Of a stretch of DNA of 64,000 nt, positions 1 through 10,869 are shown in pieces (position 1 is the stretch's first letter; each line of letters begins with the position of its first letter). The notes beneath the pieces are model-generated. The model ran no database searches. It was given only the letters and a program-made list of their open reading frames with translations, and was not told the origin of the DNA. Source of the stretch: Effrenium voratum (Eukaryota > Sar > Dinophyceae > Suessiales > Symbiodiniaceae); NCBI GenBank assembly GCA_963377175.1, contig CAUJNA010003316.1, positions 598,501 to 662,500 on the forward strand. Reading direction: 5' to 3'. The translations under genes were made by a program, and so were the position numbers.

Positions 1-40
1 TGTGTCTCTCTTTCTCTCTGTCTCGTTCTTTCTCTCTCTC

Positions 41-79
<39 letters not shown>

Positions 80-131
80 GTCTCTTGCTCTGTTTCTCTG
101 ATTCTGGCTCTGTCTCTGGCTCTGTGTCTGG

Positions 132-164
<33 letters not shown>

Positions 165-245
165 ACTCTCTGTGTCTCTCTCTCTCTCTCTCCCTCTCTC
201 TCTCCCGTTCTCTCCCTCTGTCTCTCTCTCTCTCTCTCTCTGCAT
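1..245. repeat. (CT)n microsatellite
   Basis: Almost pure CT dinucleotides broken by TGTCT and GGCTCTG variants. Reading frames through it are Ser/Leu artefacts. Confidence 0.95.
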
Positions 246-269
246 TGCAGCGTTACGTCCCCCTTGAGT

Positions 270-690
270 TGCCTCGATGTCCGGGCACTGCCCCTTCATG
301 ACCCTGAACTGTCATCTCACTACTGGCTTTCCCCTTGATTTCCCCTTTTCACGTTTCCCATGGTGTCCTGGTCATGTCCCTTCCATGCCTTTCAACTCCC
401 CCTTCAGGTCCCTGACATTTTGTCGGTATGTCCGCTTCATTTTCCATGTATGTCCCGTTCTTTCGTTGCGAGTCATTTCCCTACATCTCCCGTCGTGCCG
501 ATTGGTGTCCTTGTGCTTTGTTTCCCTCTCATTCCCCCTGCACTCCCCTTGTTTTCATTTCTGTCCCTAGCATGTCCTTTCAGTTCCCCTTTGTTTCCCT
601 TTCATTTCCCGCTGCTTTCCTGTCATGTCGACTTCCTATTGCCTCCCCTCATTTCCTTGCACTTCCTTGCATTTCCCCTTTGCTCCCCAA
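270..690. repeat. Pyrimidine-rich array of CATTTCCC-type motifs
   Basis: Loose tandem array in which short motifs such as CATTTCCC, TTGATTTCCCC and CATGTCCC recur every 15-25 bases. A second array of the same motifs lies at 3880-4320. No gene is visible here. Confidence 0.7.
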
Positions 691-1480
691 TATTCCCCCA
701 AAAAAACACGGTTTTTCCAGCGTTGTCGCAATTAGGACGTCCAAAAACACAGAGTTTTTCAAGATTTTCGGCAACATGAGGCAGGAACCGCAAAAGGAAT
801 CGAGCCTGGGACCCCTGTTTTGCGACACCGGCTCCCCGAAGACTACGTTTAGTGGAACGTCATCAAATTGCCGCGCGGTCCGTGGGGGGGGGGGCACGTA
901 TCAGACTGTCGGGGGGGGTTTAGGGGGGGGGTTATCCTCTATCCTCTCTTAGGTGTCCGGCACGCCGAGCAATGTCGGCGGATATATATATATATATATA
1001 TATGTAATGCAGTTCAAGGCAACCCAACACAACGCAGTGTAATTTTGGTATGCAATGTAGTGTAGTGTAATGTAATGTAATATAGGCATGTACTTGATGT
1101 CAATGCTAGGGAGAGATGCCTGAGTGCCGTGCGAATTGCACTGCTTTTGAAAGAGTAGGTCGGTCGCTGACAACATTTCCAAATTCTAGCTGCAAAATCT
1201 AGCTGCAAGTTTGACACTTTGCTGACAGTGTTTCTAGCCCTTCCAAATTGCACGGAACGGCCTTTGTTGGCGAGACTCGGCTTTTGACCAAGAAGAGAGA
1301 GAGAGAGAGAGAGAGATATATATATATACATATATGCTACCCGCCCAGGTACCCAGGTTTGGGCTTGGTTCAGATGTCCTTTGACCGCGGAAGCAGGCAG
1401 GAAGAATAGCTCAGATTTGCACACTGGGAGACCAGAGGAAGGAGGTTTGCCTCATTGAAGAAAGACGCCTTGGACGTGAC
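690..1480. other. Intergenic or intronic stretch with one dispersed repeat
   Basis: Apart from the dispersed element at 817-1005, a short TGTAA-type run near 1050-1085 and (GA)n/(TA)n at 1292-1335, I see no convincing coding sequence. Confidence 0.5.
817..1005 (+). repeat. Dispersed repeat with TA tail, copy 1
   Basis: Shares a long stretch with 20579-20745, including TTTAGTGGAACGTCATCAAA, the G-rich run, CACGTATCAGA, ATCCTCTC and a CCGACACGCCG-like end. Both copies finish in a GTCGGCrGATATATATA tail. A constant body with a simple-sequence tail suggests a retroposed (SINE-like) unit; no tRNA-like promoter was recognised. Confidence 0.6.
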
Positions 1481-2640
1481 CCATGCCCTTTTCAATGGCT
1501 CTTCCACACAAATTCAATTCACATATCTTCCCACACAAACCACGCCTTCTTTCAAAGGCTCTTCCACGGACAACTCACATATCTTCCCACACAAGCCATG
1601 CCTTGTTTCATTCAAAGACTCTTCCACAGAAAATTCACACATCCTCTCACCCAACACATGTCTTTTTACATGTCTTCTTTCAATGAAACAAAGGCAGCAT
1701 ATGTGAAAGAGTTGCCAAGGAAAGCGAACCCTGTGTAGAATAAAGCCAGGCTATGGCTGGGACAGTTTGTGTTACATAAATGGTGGTTTTACATGATATT
1801 TACTGTCTTTTGCTGTACTATTATGAATCACAGTAACCCTGACTCTTCCACAAAGACCCACATATCATTTCACACAAAACATGTCTTTTCAATAACTCTT
1901 CTCTACAGAAAATTCACATATCCTCTCACCCAGAACATGTCTTCTTTCACAAAGGTTCACATATCCTCTCACCAAAACATGCCATTTTTCAAAGGCTCTT
2001 CCACAGCAAATTCACTTATCTTCCCACACAAACCCCTTCTTTTCAAAGACCCTTCCACAGAATATTCACACATCACCTCACACAAAGCATGTCTTTTCAA
2101 TAACTCTTCCCTACAGAAACTTCATTCATCCTCTCGCCCAAAACATGTCTTTTTACATGCCTTCTTTCACAAAGGTTCACATATCCTCTCACCAAAACAT
2201 GCCTTTTTCAAAGGCTCTTCCACAGAAAATTCACATATCTTCCCACACAAACCATGCCTTCTTTCAAAGACTCTTCCACAGAAAAATTACACATCCTCTC
2301 ACCAATCACATGTCTTTTTACATGTCTTCTTTCAATGAAACAAAGTCAGCATATGTGAAAGAGTTGCCAAGGAAAGGGAACCCTGTGTAGAATAAAGCCA
2401 GGCTATGGCTGGGACAGTTTGTGTTACATAAATGGTGGTTTTACATGATATTTACTGTCTTTTGCTGTACTATTATGAATCACAGTAACCCTGACTCTTC
2501 CACAAAGACCCACATATCATCTCACACCAAACATGTCTTTTTCAATAACTCTTCTCTACAGAAAATTCACATATCCTCTCACCCAGAACATGCCTTCTTT
2601 CACAAAGGTTCACATATCCTCTCATGTTCCGCAAATGTTG
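1480..2640 (+). repeat. Degenerate tandem array with an internal segmental duplication
   Basis: Short units of the type CTCTTCCACAGAAAATTCACA, CATATCCTCTCACC and AACATGTCTTT recur throughout. A block of about 240 bp (1648-1890) is repeated almost exactly at 2308-2550, including the AGAGTTGCCAAGGAAAG and GGCTATGGCTGGGACAG stretches. Long open frames here are repeat artefacts. Confidence 0.85.
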
Positions 2641-2867
2641 CGCAACATTTGGAATTTGTTGCGCAACATTTCCAAAAAAACAAAAAACCAAAGAATCCCA
2701 GCCATGGTGGGGGCTAGGATTGGTTTTTTGTTTTTTTGTCTTTTTTGGTTTTTTGGTCCACAAAATGGCCTTGCAGAAAATGCATGAGTTGAATCAAAAT
2801 ACACTGTAACTATCAATGGTTTTGATACATGATGCAACAACACCTGGGTACTGGGGGGGGGGGTACC

Positions 2868-2925
2868 ATATATATATATATATGTTTGTTTGTTTGTTTG
2901 TTTGTTTGTTTGTTTGTGTGTGTGT
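2868..2925. repeat. (TA)n then (GTTT)n microsatellite
   Basis: A TA run is followed directly by GTTT tetranucleotides and a short GT run. Confidence 0.95.
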
Positions 2926-3018
2926 TTTCGCAAGAAAAGGCATGATCTTGTTCTGGAGCGCGGTGTGGGAATTTGCCCGAGGTCGTACGTACGACGCACA
3001 GCTTGACGAAGTTGGCAT

Positions 3019-3279
3019 GTGACATCGCGCGGATACGGATCCTCTTCAGACAGATGCCAGCACACAAGACAGTGTGCAAAAGAGGCCTCACGCGCGATGT
3101 CGTGCGTAGGCCGTGTTTTGGGGTTGGCCCGTGCGCCTGGTGTTTATGCTTCCCTGCTATCACGCTTCAAAGAAGGTTCAAACGAGTTTCACTCGAGCTG
3201 GTCCAGTGTTTGCTCTTGCGGAAGGCTGCCTCATGATAGAGTGTGGGCTGAATTGCGTTGGCCGGTGCTCAGCTTTTGA
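3019..3279 (+). CDS. Candidate exon or small ORF, unknown function
   Basis: An open frame of 86 codons ending in TGA. The middle and end look like protein (for example SRAMSCVGRVLGLARAP and EFHSSWSSVCSCGRLPHD) with mixed codon use and no repeats. The next frame (2973-3236) is also open and cannot be excluded. No family recognised, and no domain or signal peptide seen. It may be an exon rather than a full gene. Confidence 0.4.
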   Translation: MTSRGYGSSSDRCQHTRQCAKEASRAMSCVGRVLGLARAPGVYASLLSRFKEGSNEFHSSWSSVCSCGRLPHDRVWAELRWPVLSF

Positions 3280-3879
3280 GAAATGAGCCAACCTCCTTGT
3301 TTGGTATGGAAGTGACTTTCAATAGGAGACCTTTCGTTGGACATCACAACTCGGTGGGATTCATCCCAAACCAACCATTTTGTAGGTTGTTCCGCATTAC
3401 GGTTCAGAGCCACATTGTGTCTGTCTTTTTGCTGGGTCGGTTTGGAGGGAAACCAAAGGGAAACCTCTAGTTTGAGACAAACTCATATATTCTTTGAGTG
3501 AGCCTGTTGGCCTTGCAAAACACTTTTTCCCCACCAAAGGAGGGCACCCATTGAGATGCCTTGCTGCTTGTAGAATATTGTAGAATTGTAGATTCAAGAG
3601 GATCACGAGCACTGAGCTAGCATTCAGCGATTTGCAATGTTTTAGGGACCAAAGATCGCACTTCCTCTGCGCTACGGGAAGTTAAATGTGGAGGACAGTT
3701 CTTGTAAAAAGACAGGATGTGCGATGTGCAGTTCTTATGCAGTTTTGGCAGGGAATGTGGGCAAGAGTACAAGCGCAAGATTTCCACTGTAATCAGCGGC
3801 ACCCAAACCCTTGCAACGCAGAGGTTCAAAAAGTGCCAGGTATAGAAAACTTGAGAGCCTCCGGCTCAGTCTGCCGACA

Positions 3880-4307
3880 TTGTACCCTCCGCGTCCTGTC
3901 CCCTGCATGGCCTTGGATTTCCCTGCACTTCACCGTTCATGTCCCCTGTATTGTCCCTGCAATACGCTTGCATTTCCTTTGAGACACCCCTTCATTTCCC
4001 AGTCCTTTTCCCCTAAATTTCCCATGCACGTCACCTTGATTTCCAGTCATTTCCCTCCTACATCTCCCTTCGTTTCGATTCATTTCCCCTTGGCTGTATT
4101 TCATTTCCCTTCGTTTCTCTTTCATTCCCCCTTGATTTCCAGTGATTTCCACTTCCTGTCCCCTGCATGTCCTTGCATTTCCCTGCACTTCACCGTTTGA
4201 TGTCCCCTCTAGGTATCCTTGATTGTCCCTGCATTTCCCTTGCAACTCGACTGAATTTCCCCTTCATGTCCCCGTTCTTTTCCCCAGTATTTCCCCTTCA
4301 TTTCCAG
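3880..4307. repeat. Pyrimidine-rich CATTTCCC array, second copy
   Basis: Same motif family as 270-690 (TGCATTTCCCTGCACTTCACCG occurs twice in this array). Its last pyrimidine-AG could act as the acceptor of the following exon. Confidence 0.7.
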
Positions 4308-4505
4308 TCATTTCCCTCCGCGAAGCTTCCGCGGCGTAAACCGTTGCTGCCGCTGGCATGCTTCTGTCACAACTGCTTCCGCGAGGTTCCACCAGAGGTT
4401 GATTACTTGGCTTCCGCGGACTCTGTTTTGCTGAGTTTGGGTTGCATGTTGCTTCATACACACAAACTTTCCGTGAAGTGTCCGGACCTTTTGGCATTGC
4501 TATGT
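4308..4505 (+). CDS. Candidate exon with Cys pair, unknown protein
   Basis: Begins after TTTCCAG and stays open to a possible GTTGTT donor. The translation is convincing: PLACFCHNCFREVPPEVDYL, then a Leu-rich part with LLSLGCMLLHTHKLSVKC. The CFCHNC cluster could bind zinc, but no family is assigned. The frame continues to 4601 as a hydrophobic stretch that is more likely intron. The next candidate exon lies at 4746. Confidence 0.45.
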
Positions 4506-4745
4506 GTTGTTTCTTTTGTTGTTTTTTTGGCTCTTGCTAGTGGGGCTGCAGAAAAAAGTCACAGTGTTTTGCTTCCATACCACGTGTCTGGTTTTCGGTG
4601 AATCCTTCGCCAAGCTTTTGGACTTTGCGGGATTTTCCATTGAACCTCCAAAAGGCAACCCGTGCCCCATGCTCACTCATGGGGGAGACTTAAGTCGAAA
4701 GCTTTGGAACGCGCTTGGTTTTTCCTTGGTCTAAAATGTATCTAG

Positions 4746-4829
4746 GACGGTCGTCGAATCTTCAAGCTGGACGAAGTCCTCGACTGGGCCAAGGAGGACA
4801 CCGCGGCCATCTGGGGGTTCAAGAGGTTG
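4746..4829 (+). CDS. Candidate internal exon, unknown protein
   Basis: Short exon after TCTAG, ending at AGGTTG/GTTAAA or at AAGAG/GTTGG. The translation RRIFKLDEVLDWAKEDTAAI is coding-like with almost every third base G or C. No family recognised. It probably belongs with 4308-4505, on the same strand 240 bp upstream. Confidence 0.5.
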
Positions 4830-4902
4830 GTTAAAGCAGGACTTACATAATCTTTGCAGGCATCAGCCACAAAAGCTAACTTGGTTTTAGTTGTTGCGCG
4901 CG

Positions 4903-4909
4903 CGTTTGC

Positions 4910-4964
<55 letters not shown>

Positions 4965-5305
4965 TGGGTGGGTGGCTGGGTGGGTGGGTGGGTGGGTGGG
5001 TGGGTGGGTGGGTGGGTGGGTGGGTGGGTGGGTGGGTGGCTGGGTGGCTGGGTGGCTGGGTGGCTGGGTGGCTGGGTGGCTGGGTGGCTGGGTGGCTGGG
5101 TGGCTGGGTGGCTGGGTGGCTGGGTGGCTGGGTGGGGGTGGGGGTGGCGGGTGGGTGGGTGGGTGGGTGGGTGGGTCGCTGTGTGTGTGTGTGTGTGTGT
5201 CTGTGTCTGTGTCTGTGTCTGTGTCTGTGTCTGTGTCTGTGTCTGTGTCTGTGTCTGTGTCTGTGTCTGTGTGTTTGTGTGTCAGTGCCTGTGTGTGTGT
5301 GTGTT
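4903..5305. repeat. Compound microsatellite: (GTGC)n, (GGGT)n, (GGCTGGGT)n, (GT)n, (CTGTGT)n
   Basis: Five simple arrays with related units run into one another without spacers. All the Gly/Trp, Cys/Val and Thr/His reading frames here are artefacts. Confidence 0.97.
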
Positions 5306-5510
5306 TTTAGGAACACAACGGAAGTGTGAATTAATCTTTGTGGTGGTCTCCAAATCGCACATCTGGAAAGAAGTGGGGACAACGCGTTTTTCTCCAGCTT
5401 ACAAGATCTAGGGTTTGAAGCGCTGACTGGGTTTTGTGTTGGGCAATGTGCCAATTGACCAAGGACCGACTAGAAGTAAGGTTAATAATTTGGTTTGGGC
5501 CATGTTCTGT

Positions 5511-5643
5511 GATACTGTGGATGGACGAAATCCTGCACCACCTACGAAACTCTGGAATAATCATTCCCACCCAGAACCCAACCAACAATGGTTTGTCATG
5601 GTTTCAAAGTGGTTCAGGATTTGATCCATCCAAAGTACCAAAA
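5511..5643. mobile_element. MITE-like element A, copy 1
   Basis: Starts TACTGTGGATGGACGAAATC and ends with the inverted GATCCATCCAAAGTA. Internal parts (GGTTTGTCATGGTTTCAAAG, AATCATTCC) match the other A copies. No coding capacity. Confidence 0.7.
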
Positions 5644-5792
5644 GAATTGCCCTTTGACATTGACCAAGACATACGTAGTTGGATGGGAACCAATGTTGCT
5701 GTCACAGGTTTCAGGGCAACAATGTCCTGGTAACTCGCAATCCCAGAGTCGAGCGAAACCGGCCGGATAGAAAGAAATCGGAAGGTTGCCAG

Positions 5793-5895
5793 GGAACGGG
5801 GAGTAAGCCGAGACTTGAAACTTGCTATTGCCGGTGCGAAGGATCGTGGCCCTTACATGGAGCGTGGCACGATCTCGTTGGCCCTCTTGGGACAC
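5793..5895 (+). CDS. Candidate internal exon, unknown protein
   Basis: After GGTTGCCAG, open to GGACAC/GTTTCAG. The translation contains LKLAIAGAKDRGPYMERGTI and SLALLGH, a soluble-protein-like stretch with good codon use. No family recognised. Confidence 0.42.
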
Positions 5896-6220
5896 GTTTC
5901 AGCCTCGTCATGTATGGCCTTGTCATGTATGATTCTCTGAATGAGGGAGCCCACAAATTGGGGGTTCTGGATTCTCAGGGGACATGAACCAAAAAGGTTA
6001 CCCTTAAAAAACACGAACACAAGGAAACAACAACCAAGCAGGTTACCCTGAGAAAAGCACAAGGCAAACTCAAGCAAGGAGCACCGGCCAAAAAGGTAAA
6101 AAACAAGAAAAAAGAAACACCCACCAGGTGTTTGTAAAGAACAACGAAGCACAGCAACTATCACCAAGTGAAAAGGTAAAAGGTCTTTGTCTGACTGACG
6201 CTCCAATGATGTAAGAGATT

Positions 6221-6487
6221 TCCAGGGGCCGAACTTCCTGCACAGCGACTGGACAGCGCGGGCCGTGGGAAAGCGTGTGGCAGGCGCGGCTGGGGAAATC
6301 CACGGATTTTTCGTTGCAGGGGTTCCAAGGCATCACACCGCAGGGTTGCCCATCTGGGGGAGTCGTTTCTTTCGGGAAGCCGAGAAAAGCCGGGGTTTCC
6401 GAGCCATGTCCCGAACCTCCAAGAGTGGGTCCCGAGATCGTTCGGGAAACCAATGAACTGATCAACTTGTTCGGGGAAATGCAGTGA
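6221..6487 (+). CDS. Candidate terminal exon, unknown protein
   Basis: A frame ending in TGA after PEIVRETNELINLFGEMQ. Upstream it reads WQARLGKSTDFSLQGFQGIT and has no stop back to about 6247. Neighbouring frames are also partly open (for example AELPAQRLDSAGRGKACGRR from 6224), so the true phase of the 5' half is uncertain. TTTCCAG at 6214-6220 is a plausible acceptor. No domain recognised. Confidence 0.42.
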   Translation, partial: SRGRTSCTATGQRGPWESVWQARLGKSTDFSLQGFQGITPQGCPSGGVVSFGKPRKAGVSEPCPEPPRVGPEIVRETNELINLFGEMQ

Positions 6488-6852
6488 CCCCTATCCCACT
6501 TCCAAGAACTATAGGTCACCCTCCAGTATGTTTACCGCGAGGTCTTACGTGACGCTTTTTGCTCTCCGGTAACCTATAGCTGGAAGCGCTGGGTTTGTTT
6601 TCAGATCAACCACGACCCTCCCCAAACAAAAACACCAAGTGTTTAGAGAACTGCTTGGGAATGGGATCACCTTTTGGGAAGCGGAGTTTCCATCTCAACT
6701 TGCAGAGTAAGGCTTTCAGCAGGCAGACTTGGATCCGGTACCTGCTCAAAATGGGACCGCTCGCCTCGGGCAATTTCCTCCCAAAGTGTTGCGGGCCCGT
6801 CAAAGTGACGAGGCCCTTGTTTTCGAACGTGGGTGCGTGGGTGGGTGGGTGG

Positions 6853-6898
6853 GCGGATGTGTGTGTGTGTGTGTGTGTGTTTTGGGGGGGGGGGGGAG
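6853..6898. repeat. (GT)n followed by poly-G
   Basis: GTGG and GT repeats running into a G tract. Confidence 0.95.
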
Positions 6899-6986
6899 AG
6901 TCTTTTTTGGGGCGGGGAGTAAAAACTTAAGGACCCCCCCCGCTTTCTGAGGGTTTTTGCCAGGCGGACAGGCCCCCAGCGTGCAG

Positions 6987-7122
6987 GAGGCGCTCGGGTT
7001 TGTCACGCGAACGAATGCGCGAGGTTGTGGTGCTTCGTAGCTTGGATGCCCCGTGGATCTGGGCAAACTACAACCTCAAGCGAGTTTGCGACCTTGAAGG
7101 TTCCTTTCAAGCCTTCGTGCAG
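6987..7122 (+). CDS. Candidate internal exon, unknown protein
   Basis: Runs from CGTGCAG to GTGCAG/GTTAGA, both good splice contexts, and is open throughout in one phase. It contains MREVVVLRSLDAPWIWANYN and then LKRVCDLEGSFQAFVQ. No family recognised. Confidence 0.48.
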
Positions 7123-8596
7123 GTTAGATGTTTACAGCGCTCATTTTGTTCCGAGCGACATGAGAGAAGGGCTGGAATATCTTTCCGGCTTGGCTCGCAG
7201 CTGAAGGGCTTTTAGCTCCCTGCAAAGTGCAAGGCTCTGACGTGGCTGCTGGATGCATTTTCTGGATGCCCCACCAGGAAAGTGGGCCTGATTACCAAAT
7301 GGGTATAGCTCAAAATAAAAGAGCTAGGGTTAGGTAGGTTTTAGGCTTTGGTTCCATGTACCAAGGTGCCATTTTGGTACCGCTTTTTTGAGCCACAGCC
7401 AAATGGCAAGACAAAATGGGAGATGGAAATGGGTGCTGGCGAACACACTTGAGCAAGCTCTGCACTCAAAGGGCGATTTCTTCACACCAAAGTTGCTTCG
7501 GAAGCCTCTACTGCGGGACGTGTACCCTGTGCCCGCCAGATGCAAATGACACGTTCAAAACACTCTTTTGGGATTTGTAGGGATGATCCTGAGCCCCTCC
7601 AGGAAATTAGACCATGTGGGAGTTTCTCAACATGGTGAACCCCCTTTTGGTTGATATTTTTGGAAGGGCTGGACCCGATTGTTTGAGAAACACCCACGTG
7701 AGTTTTGACCATGGCACGTATGAAGATTGCCTTCGAATGACGGGGTCTTCGTTTCTTAGAGCTGCTCAAAATCGACATAGCAAAGACGGGGGGCCCTAAG
7801 ATACCCAGGTGTGAGGATGGTCGCGAAATCTGTTCGCATCAAATGAAACCATGGTTGAAACAATTGTTTGTTGGTATTTGCAGTAGAATCATCATTCCAG
7901 GGTTTCTGAACGGCAGGAGTTCGTCCATCCAGAGTATTTGTGGTTTTGGGAGGGTTCGGCATGTTGATTCTTTGGGCTAGCTATCATACAGGATGTTGGA
8001 CGTTGTTCGACCTGTCAGTGTGTTTCCTTTGAAACTCCAGCACCATGGGTGTTTCTTCATGCGCTTCCTGCCAGCGGGCACGCTGGGGCTTGTCAAACAT
8101 ATGGCCCAGGGTTCTGGTCTCTGGTGCCGCTTGTTCAAGGAAGCTATGTCTAAGGGACCGCTTTATACCCTCCTCACCTGGCCTCATTTAGCTTCCAGGA
8201 GGTTTCTGGCGAGACTCTCGTTTAGGTTCCTCGACCCTCGGAGTTGCTTGAAGGTTCCTTGAAGTTCGAAGGTTCCTGTGAAGCGACAAATTCAAGCAAG
8301 CCTTGCCTCTCATATTTCATTTGTTAGATTGTTTTAGAGTTGTTTAGGCAGTGTTTAGTTTATGATGTTGTTTTAGTTTCGTTTGTTTGAAGGTTTGTCT
8401 AGATTCACAATGGTTTCTAGCAGTGTTTCTTAGAGGCTAAGAGTTGGAATGCCTAAGGTGACTGTCCCTGCCCGAATGACTGGGGTGTTTTGCCTTTGAT
8501 CACTTTGGCAGGGTGGTTTTGGTCTCCAAGTTGCATCTCGAAAAAAACGTTCTAGTTCGCTTTTTGCAGTGCCTTGGCACCTGCACCTTGACAAGT
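7123..8596. other. Non-coding stretch
   Basis: Contains one element A copy (7843-7945), the motif ACCGCTTTTTTGAGCCACAG (7379-7398, shared with 34908), and a few AAGGTTCCT repeats near 8225-8275. I see no convincing exon. Confidence 0.5.
7843..7945. mobile_element. MITE-like element A, partial copy 2
   Basis: GAAACCATGGTTGAAAC, TTGTTGGTATTTGCAGTAGAATCATCATTCCAGGGTTTCT-type core and a terminal GTCCATCCAGAGTAT as in other A copies. The left end is lost. Confidence 0.6.
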
Positions 8597-8839
8597 CTAA
8601 CATGTCCACAAGGAGGCATCCAGCAAAGAGGGCATCAAAGAAGGTCCTATGACTTTGGCGTGCAACCCTCCAGCATGGCTCTGAAGTACGTGGGAAAAAA
8701 AGCGTCGCACATGTTGGTCGAGGTTTGACCAGTTTTTGTGTTCAACTGGCAGCTGGGGCTTTGGCCAATCCTTCGCTGAGTCTAGTTTGCGGCGAGCTTT
8801 CTGAACTGAGGATGAAATGAATTCAATAGGCGTCGCCAC
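8597..8839 (-). CDS. Candidate exon or small ORF, unknown protein
   Basis: An 80-codon frame starting at ATG and ending in TAG. The composition is protein-like: FISSSVQKARRKLDSAKDWP, WSNLDQHVRRFFSHVLQSHA, VIGPSLMPSLLDASLW. It is one of few candidates on the - strand. The start may be a splice site, not the ATG. No family recognised. Confidence 0.48.
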   Translation of the reverse strand: MATPIEFISSSVQKARRKLDSAKDWPKPQLPVEHKNWSNLDQHVRRFFSHVLQSHAGGLHAKVIGPSLMPSLLDASLWTC

Positions 8840-9297
8840 ATGAAGGTTCCATTTTCTTTGTTCGGATTAGGGTTAGGCTAAGTGACAGGGCCCTAAACAC
8901 CACAGCCTACGATTGGCTCATATTCTCCAAAAGGGAACAACCAAAATCCTGCTGAACACAGCCTATGATTTTCGGTATCTCCAGCAGTGCCTTGATTCCT
9001 TCTAGGTCAATCCCCAAAACTAGGCCTTTTTCTCCCTGGAGGTCTGGGTTCAATTCCGGTCTGTCCATTTGTCAACTATGAGCCAGCTTTTTGTCGGCGC
9101 GGTTAAAGGGAAGCCACAAGTGAAACAGTTAAATCATCAGTTTGAGAAAAGCACTCAAACATGATGAGCAGCTGAAATAAGACAGTTAAGCAATCATCCG
9201 CGAGAAACACCGAGAAAAAAGCACTAGAAACTTGGTGGTGTCCATTGAACCCACTAAAAGTTATTCACTTTAGCAGGGGATCCGAAAACGGACAGCC

Positions 9298-9600
9298 CAG
9301 AAAAAAAATGAGCGCCTTGAAAAAGAGTATGTTCTTCGGGAACACGAAGCCTGTCGAGTGAAGCTCCGCATCGGCCTCTTCGCGCCTTCGCCTTCGCCAA
9401 GTGCAGGCAGGGCACCTGCTGAAACGCCGCGCGGAGTTGCCGGACTGCAACACGGGGTTTCGGAGCCCAGATCCCGACAGAGCCTGACGGCTGCGGCTTT
9501 CCATTCTGAGTTTACCGAGAAAAACAAAAAGGAGAAACAAAAAGCAGCCGAGATTGGGTTGCGAGATTGTGAACTCTTTATTTTTGGAGTTTTTTTTTGA
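9298..9600 (+). CDS. Candidate exon, charged region, unknown protein
   Basis: After GACAGCCCAG one frame is open for about 100 codons to a TGA. It reads ERLEKEYVLREHEACRVKLR, then a Pro/Ser/Ala stretch, then EFTEKNKKEKQKAAEIGLRD. The start looks like a coiled-coil fragment. From about 9390 another frame (QVQAGHLLKRRAELPDCNTG) is equally good, so a frameshift or splice there is possible. Confidence 0.4.
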   Translation, partial: QKKNERLEKEYVLREHEACRVKLRIGLFAPSPSPSAGRAPAETPRGVAGLQHGVSEPRSRQSLTAAAFHSEFTEKNKKEKQKAAEIGLRDCELFIFGVFF

Positions 9601-10498
9601 ATTACCTTTAATGTAACACCAACCGAGCTTGATCACATGCTCGGGCTCCGAGCTTGATGCTTTGCGCCAGGATCCTCACGAGTGTTTGGCACTGGTTTTT
9701 TGGCTGGATTCCTTTTGCTATTCCACCATGTTGGGCAAACAGGCTTGTGTTTGCGCAGTGGCTAAGTTGCTTTACGCTTGCGCATCTGTCCTCATAAAAG
9801 GGTAAATGCACCATGTTTACGAGTCCCGCGCCTGCCATTCCAGGGCTGCAACAATTGCACTTTCGCGGGCACGGTTAACGGTCCGCCGGCGTAAAAATGG
9901 AACCCGGTTGGGATAGCTTCCTGTAGCCGGTTGCGGGTTCTTCATGATTTGGACGTGGATTTCAGTCCCCGTCGAGCTTCCCCGGAACTCGCCAACCCCT
10001 CGACCAAATGGGCGGCTCGGGATGGCTTCGGTTTCCTTTTGGTTTCCCTTTCAGAGCTCCCAAGACCCAAGAACGGGGCACCCTCCAAAAAGACTCAGAC
10101 ACAAATCAGCGGTACAGAGGCAAGTTTGCAGAACGAGGCTGGACTCTGTCCAAGTTTGATCCCTACCCCTCAGCTGGGTGCCTTGTCATTAATGGCCTGC
10201 GGCCTGGTTCCGCCGCCCCCATAGTCCCCATGCCAAAAGCATGGTCGGGTCGGCGGATTTCAGTCGTTAAGAATTGGGAACCCAGCAGGCATACGGATTG
10301 TGTTTGTTCTCCTTGCGAACGACAGGGCCTGTTTGCCGAAGCACGGATCTTGATCGGGGAGAACATGGAGCGCCCCCAAGCTCACTCCCCCAAGAGGTAG
10401 AACATCGCAACAATTAGTTTATCCAGCCGTTTGAGCAAATGTTGGGTAAGCCGCCCAAGTTTCAAACAAATCAAAAGGATGGGTTTGATTTTTTCTAG
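9601..10498. other. Mostly non-coding stretch with one weak coding signal
   Basis: Includes a copy of the GGTTTCCTTTTGGTTTCCCT dispersed repeat near 10028-10100. A weak frame at 10220-10400 (WSGRRISVVKNWEPSRHTDC; ILIGENMERPQAHSPKR, then TAG) may be an exon. Confidence 0.4.
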
Positions 10499-10704
10499 AC
10501 AGCTTTGACATCCGGAAACCCAAAGACCCAGGGTTTTTGGTCATCCTGTTTCCGAGGATCATCCTGGACGGCCTGGAGAGTGCTCATTTGACGCCCCAGG
10601 AGGCAATCCTTGATTGTGCAAATGCTCCCCCTAAGATCATTGGAGTGATAGGCACTTTCGGAGCTCGTTGGCTGCTAATCGACCCAATCGACTCAGTCAA
10701 GTTG
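10499..10704 (+). CDS. Candidate internal exon, unknown protein
   Basis: After TTTTTTCTAG, open to AAGTTG/GTTGGA. One of the best coding stretches of the window: GFLVILFPRIILDGLESAHL, TPQEAILDCANAPPKIIGVI, GTFGARWLLIDPIDSVK. It alternates hydrophobic strands and short polar turns as in a folded globular domain. I do not recognise the family. Confidence 0.58.
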
Positions 10705-10869
10705 GTTGGATTTCTCATGCAGTCACCTTCCAATAGTCATGGAAGCTGACAGGAGACTTTTGGAGTCTATTTTCCTTTTGGGGAACCCCCTTGTCCAGTT
10801 CCATGATTGTTGGAAAGATGGTAGTTTGCGCACATGGGAGGGGGGAACTCAACACCATGAATCACTGTT

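Noticed and set aside
4854..5454. Frames of 137-192 codons rich in Gly/Trp or Thr/His
   Set aside because: Compound microsatellite.
9035..9070. GGTCTGGGTTCAATTCCGGTC resembling a tRNA T-arm
   Set aside because: No matching acceptor, D or anticodon arms upstream.
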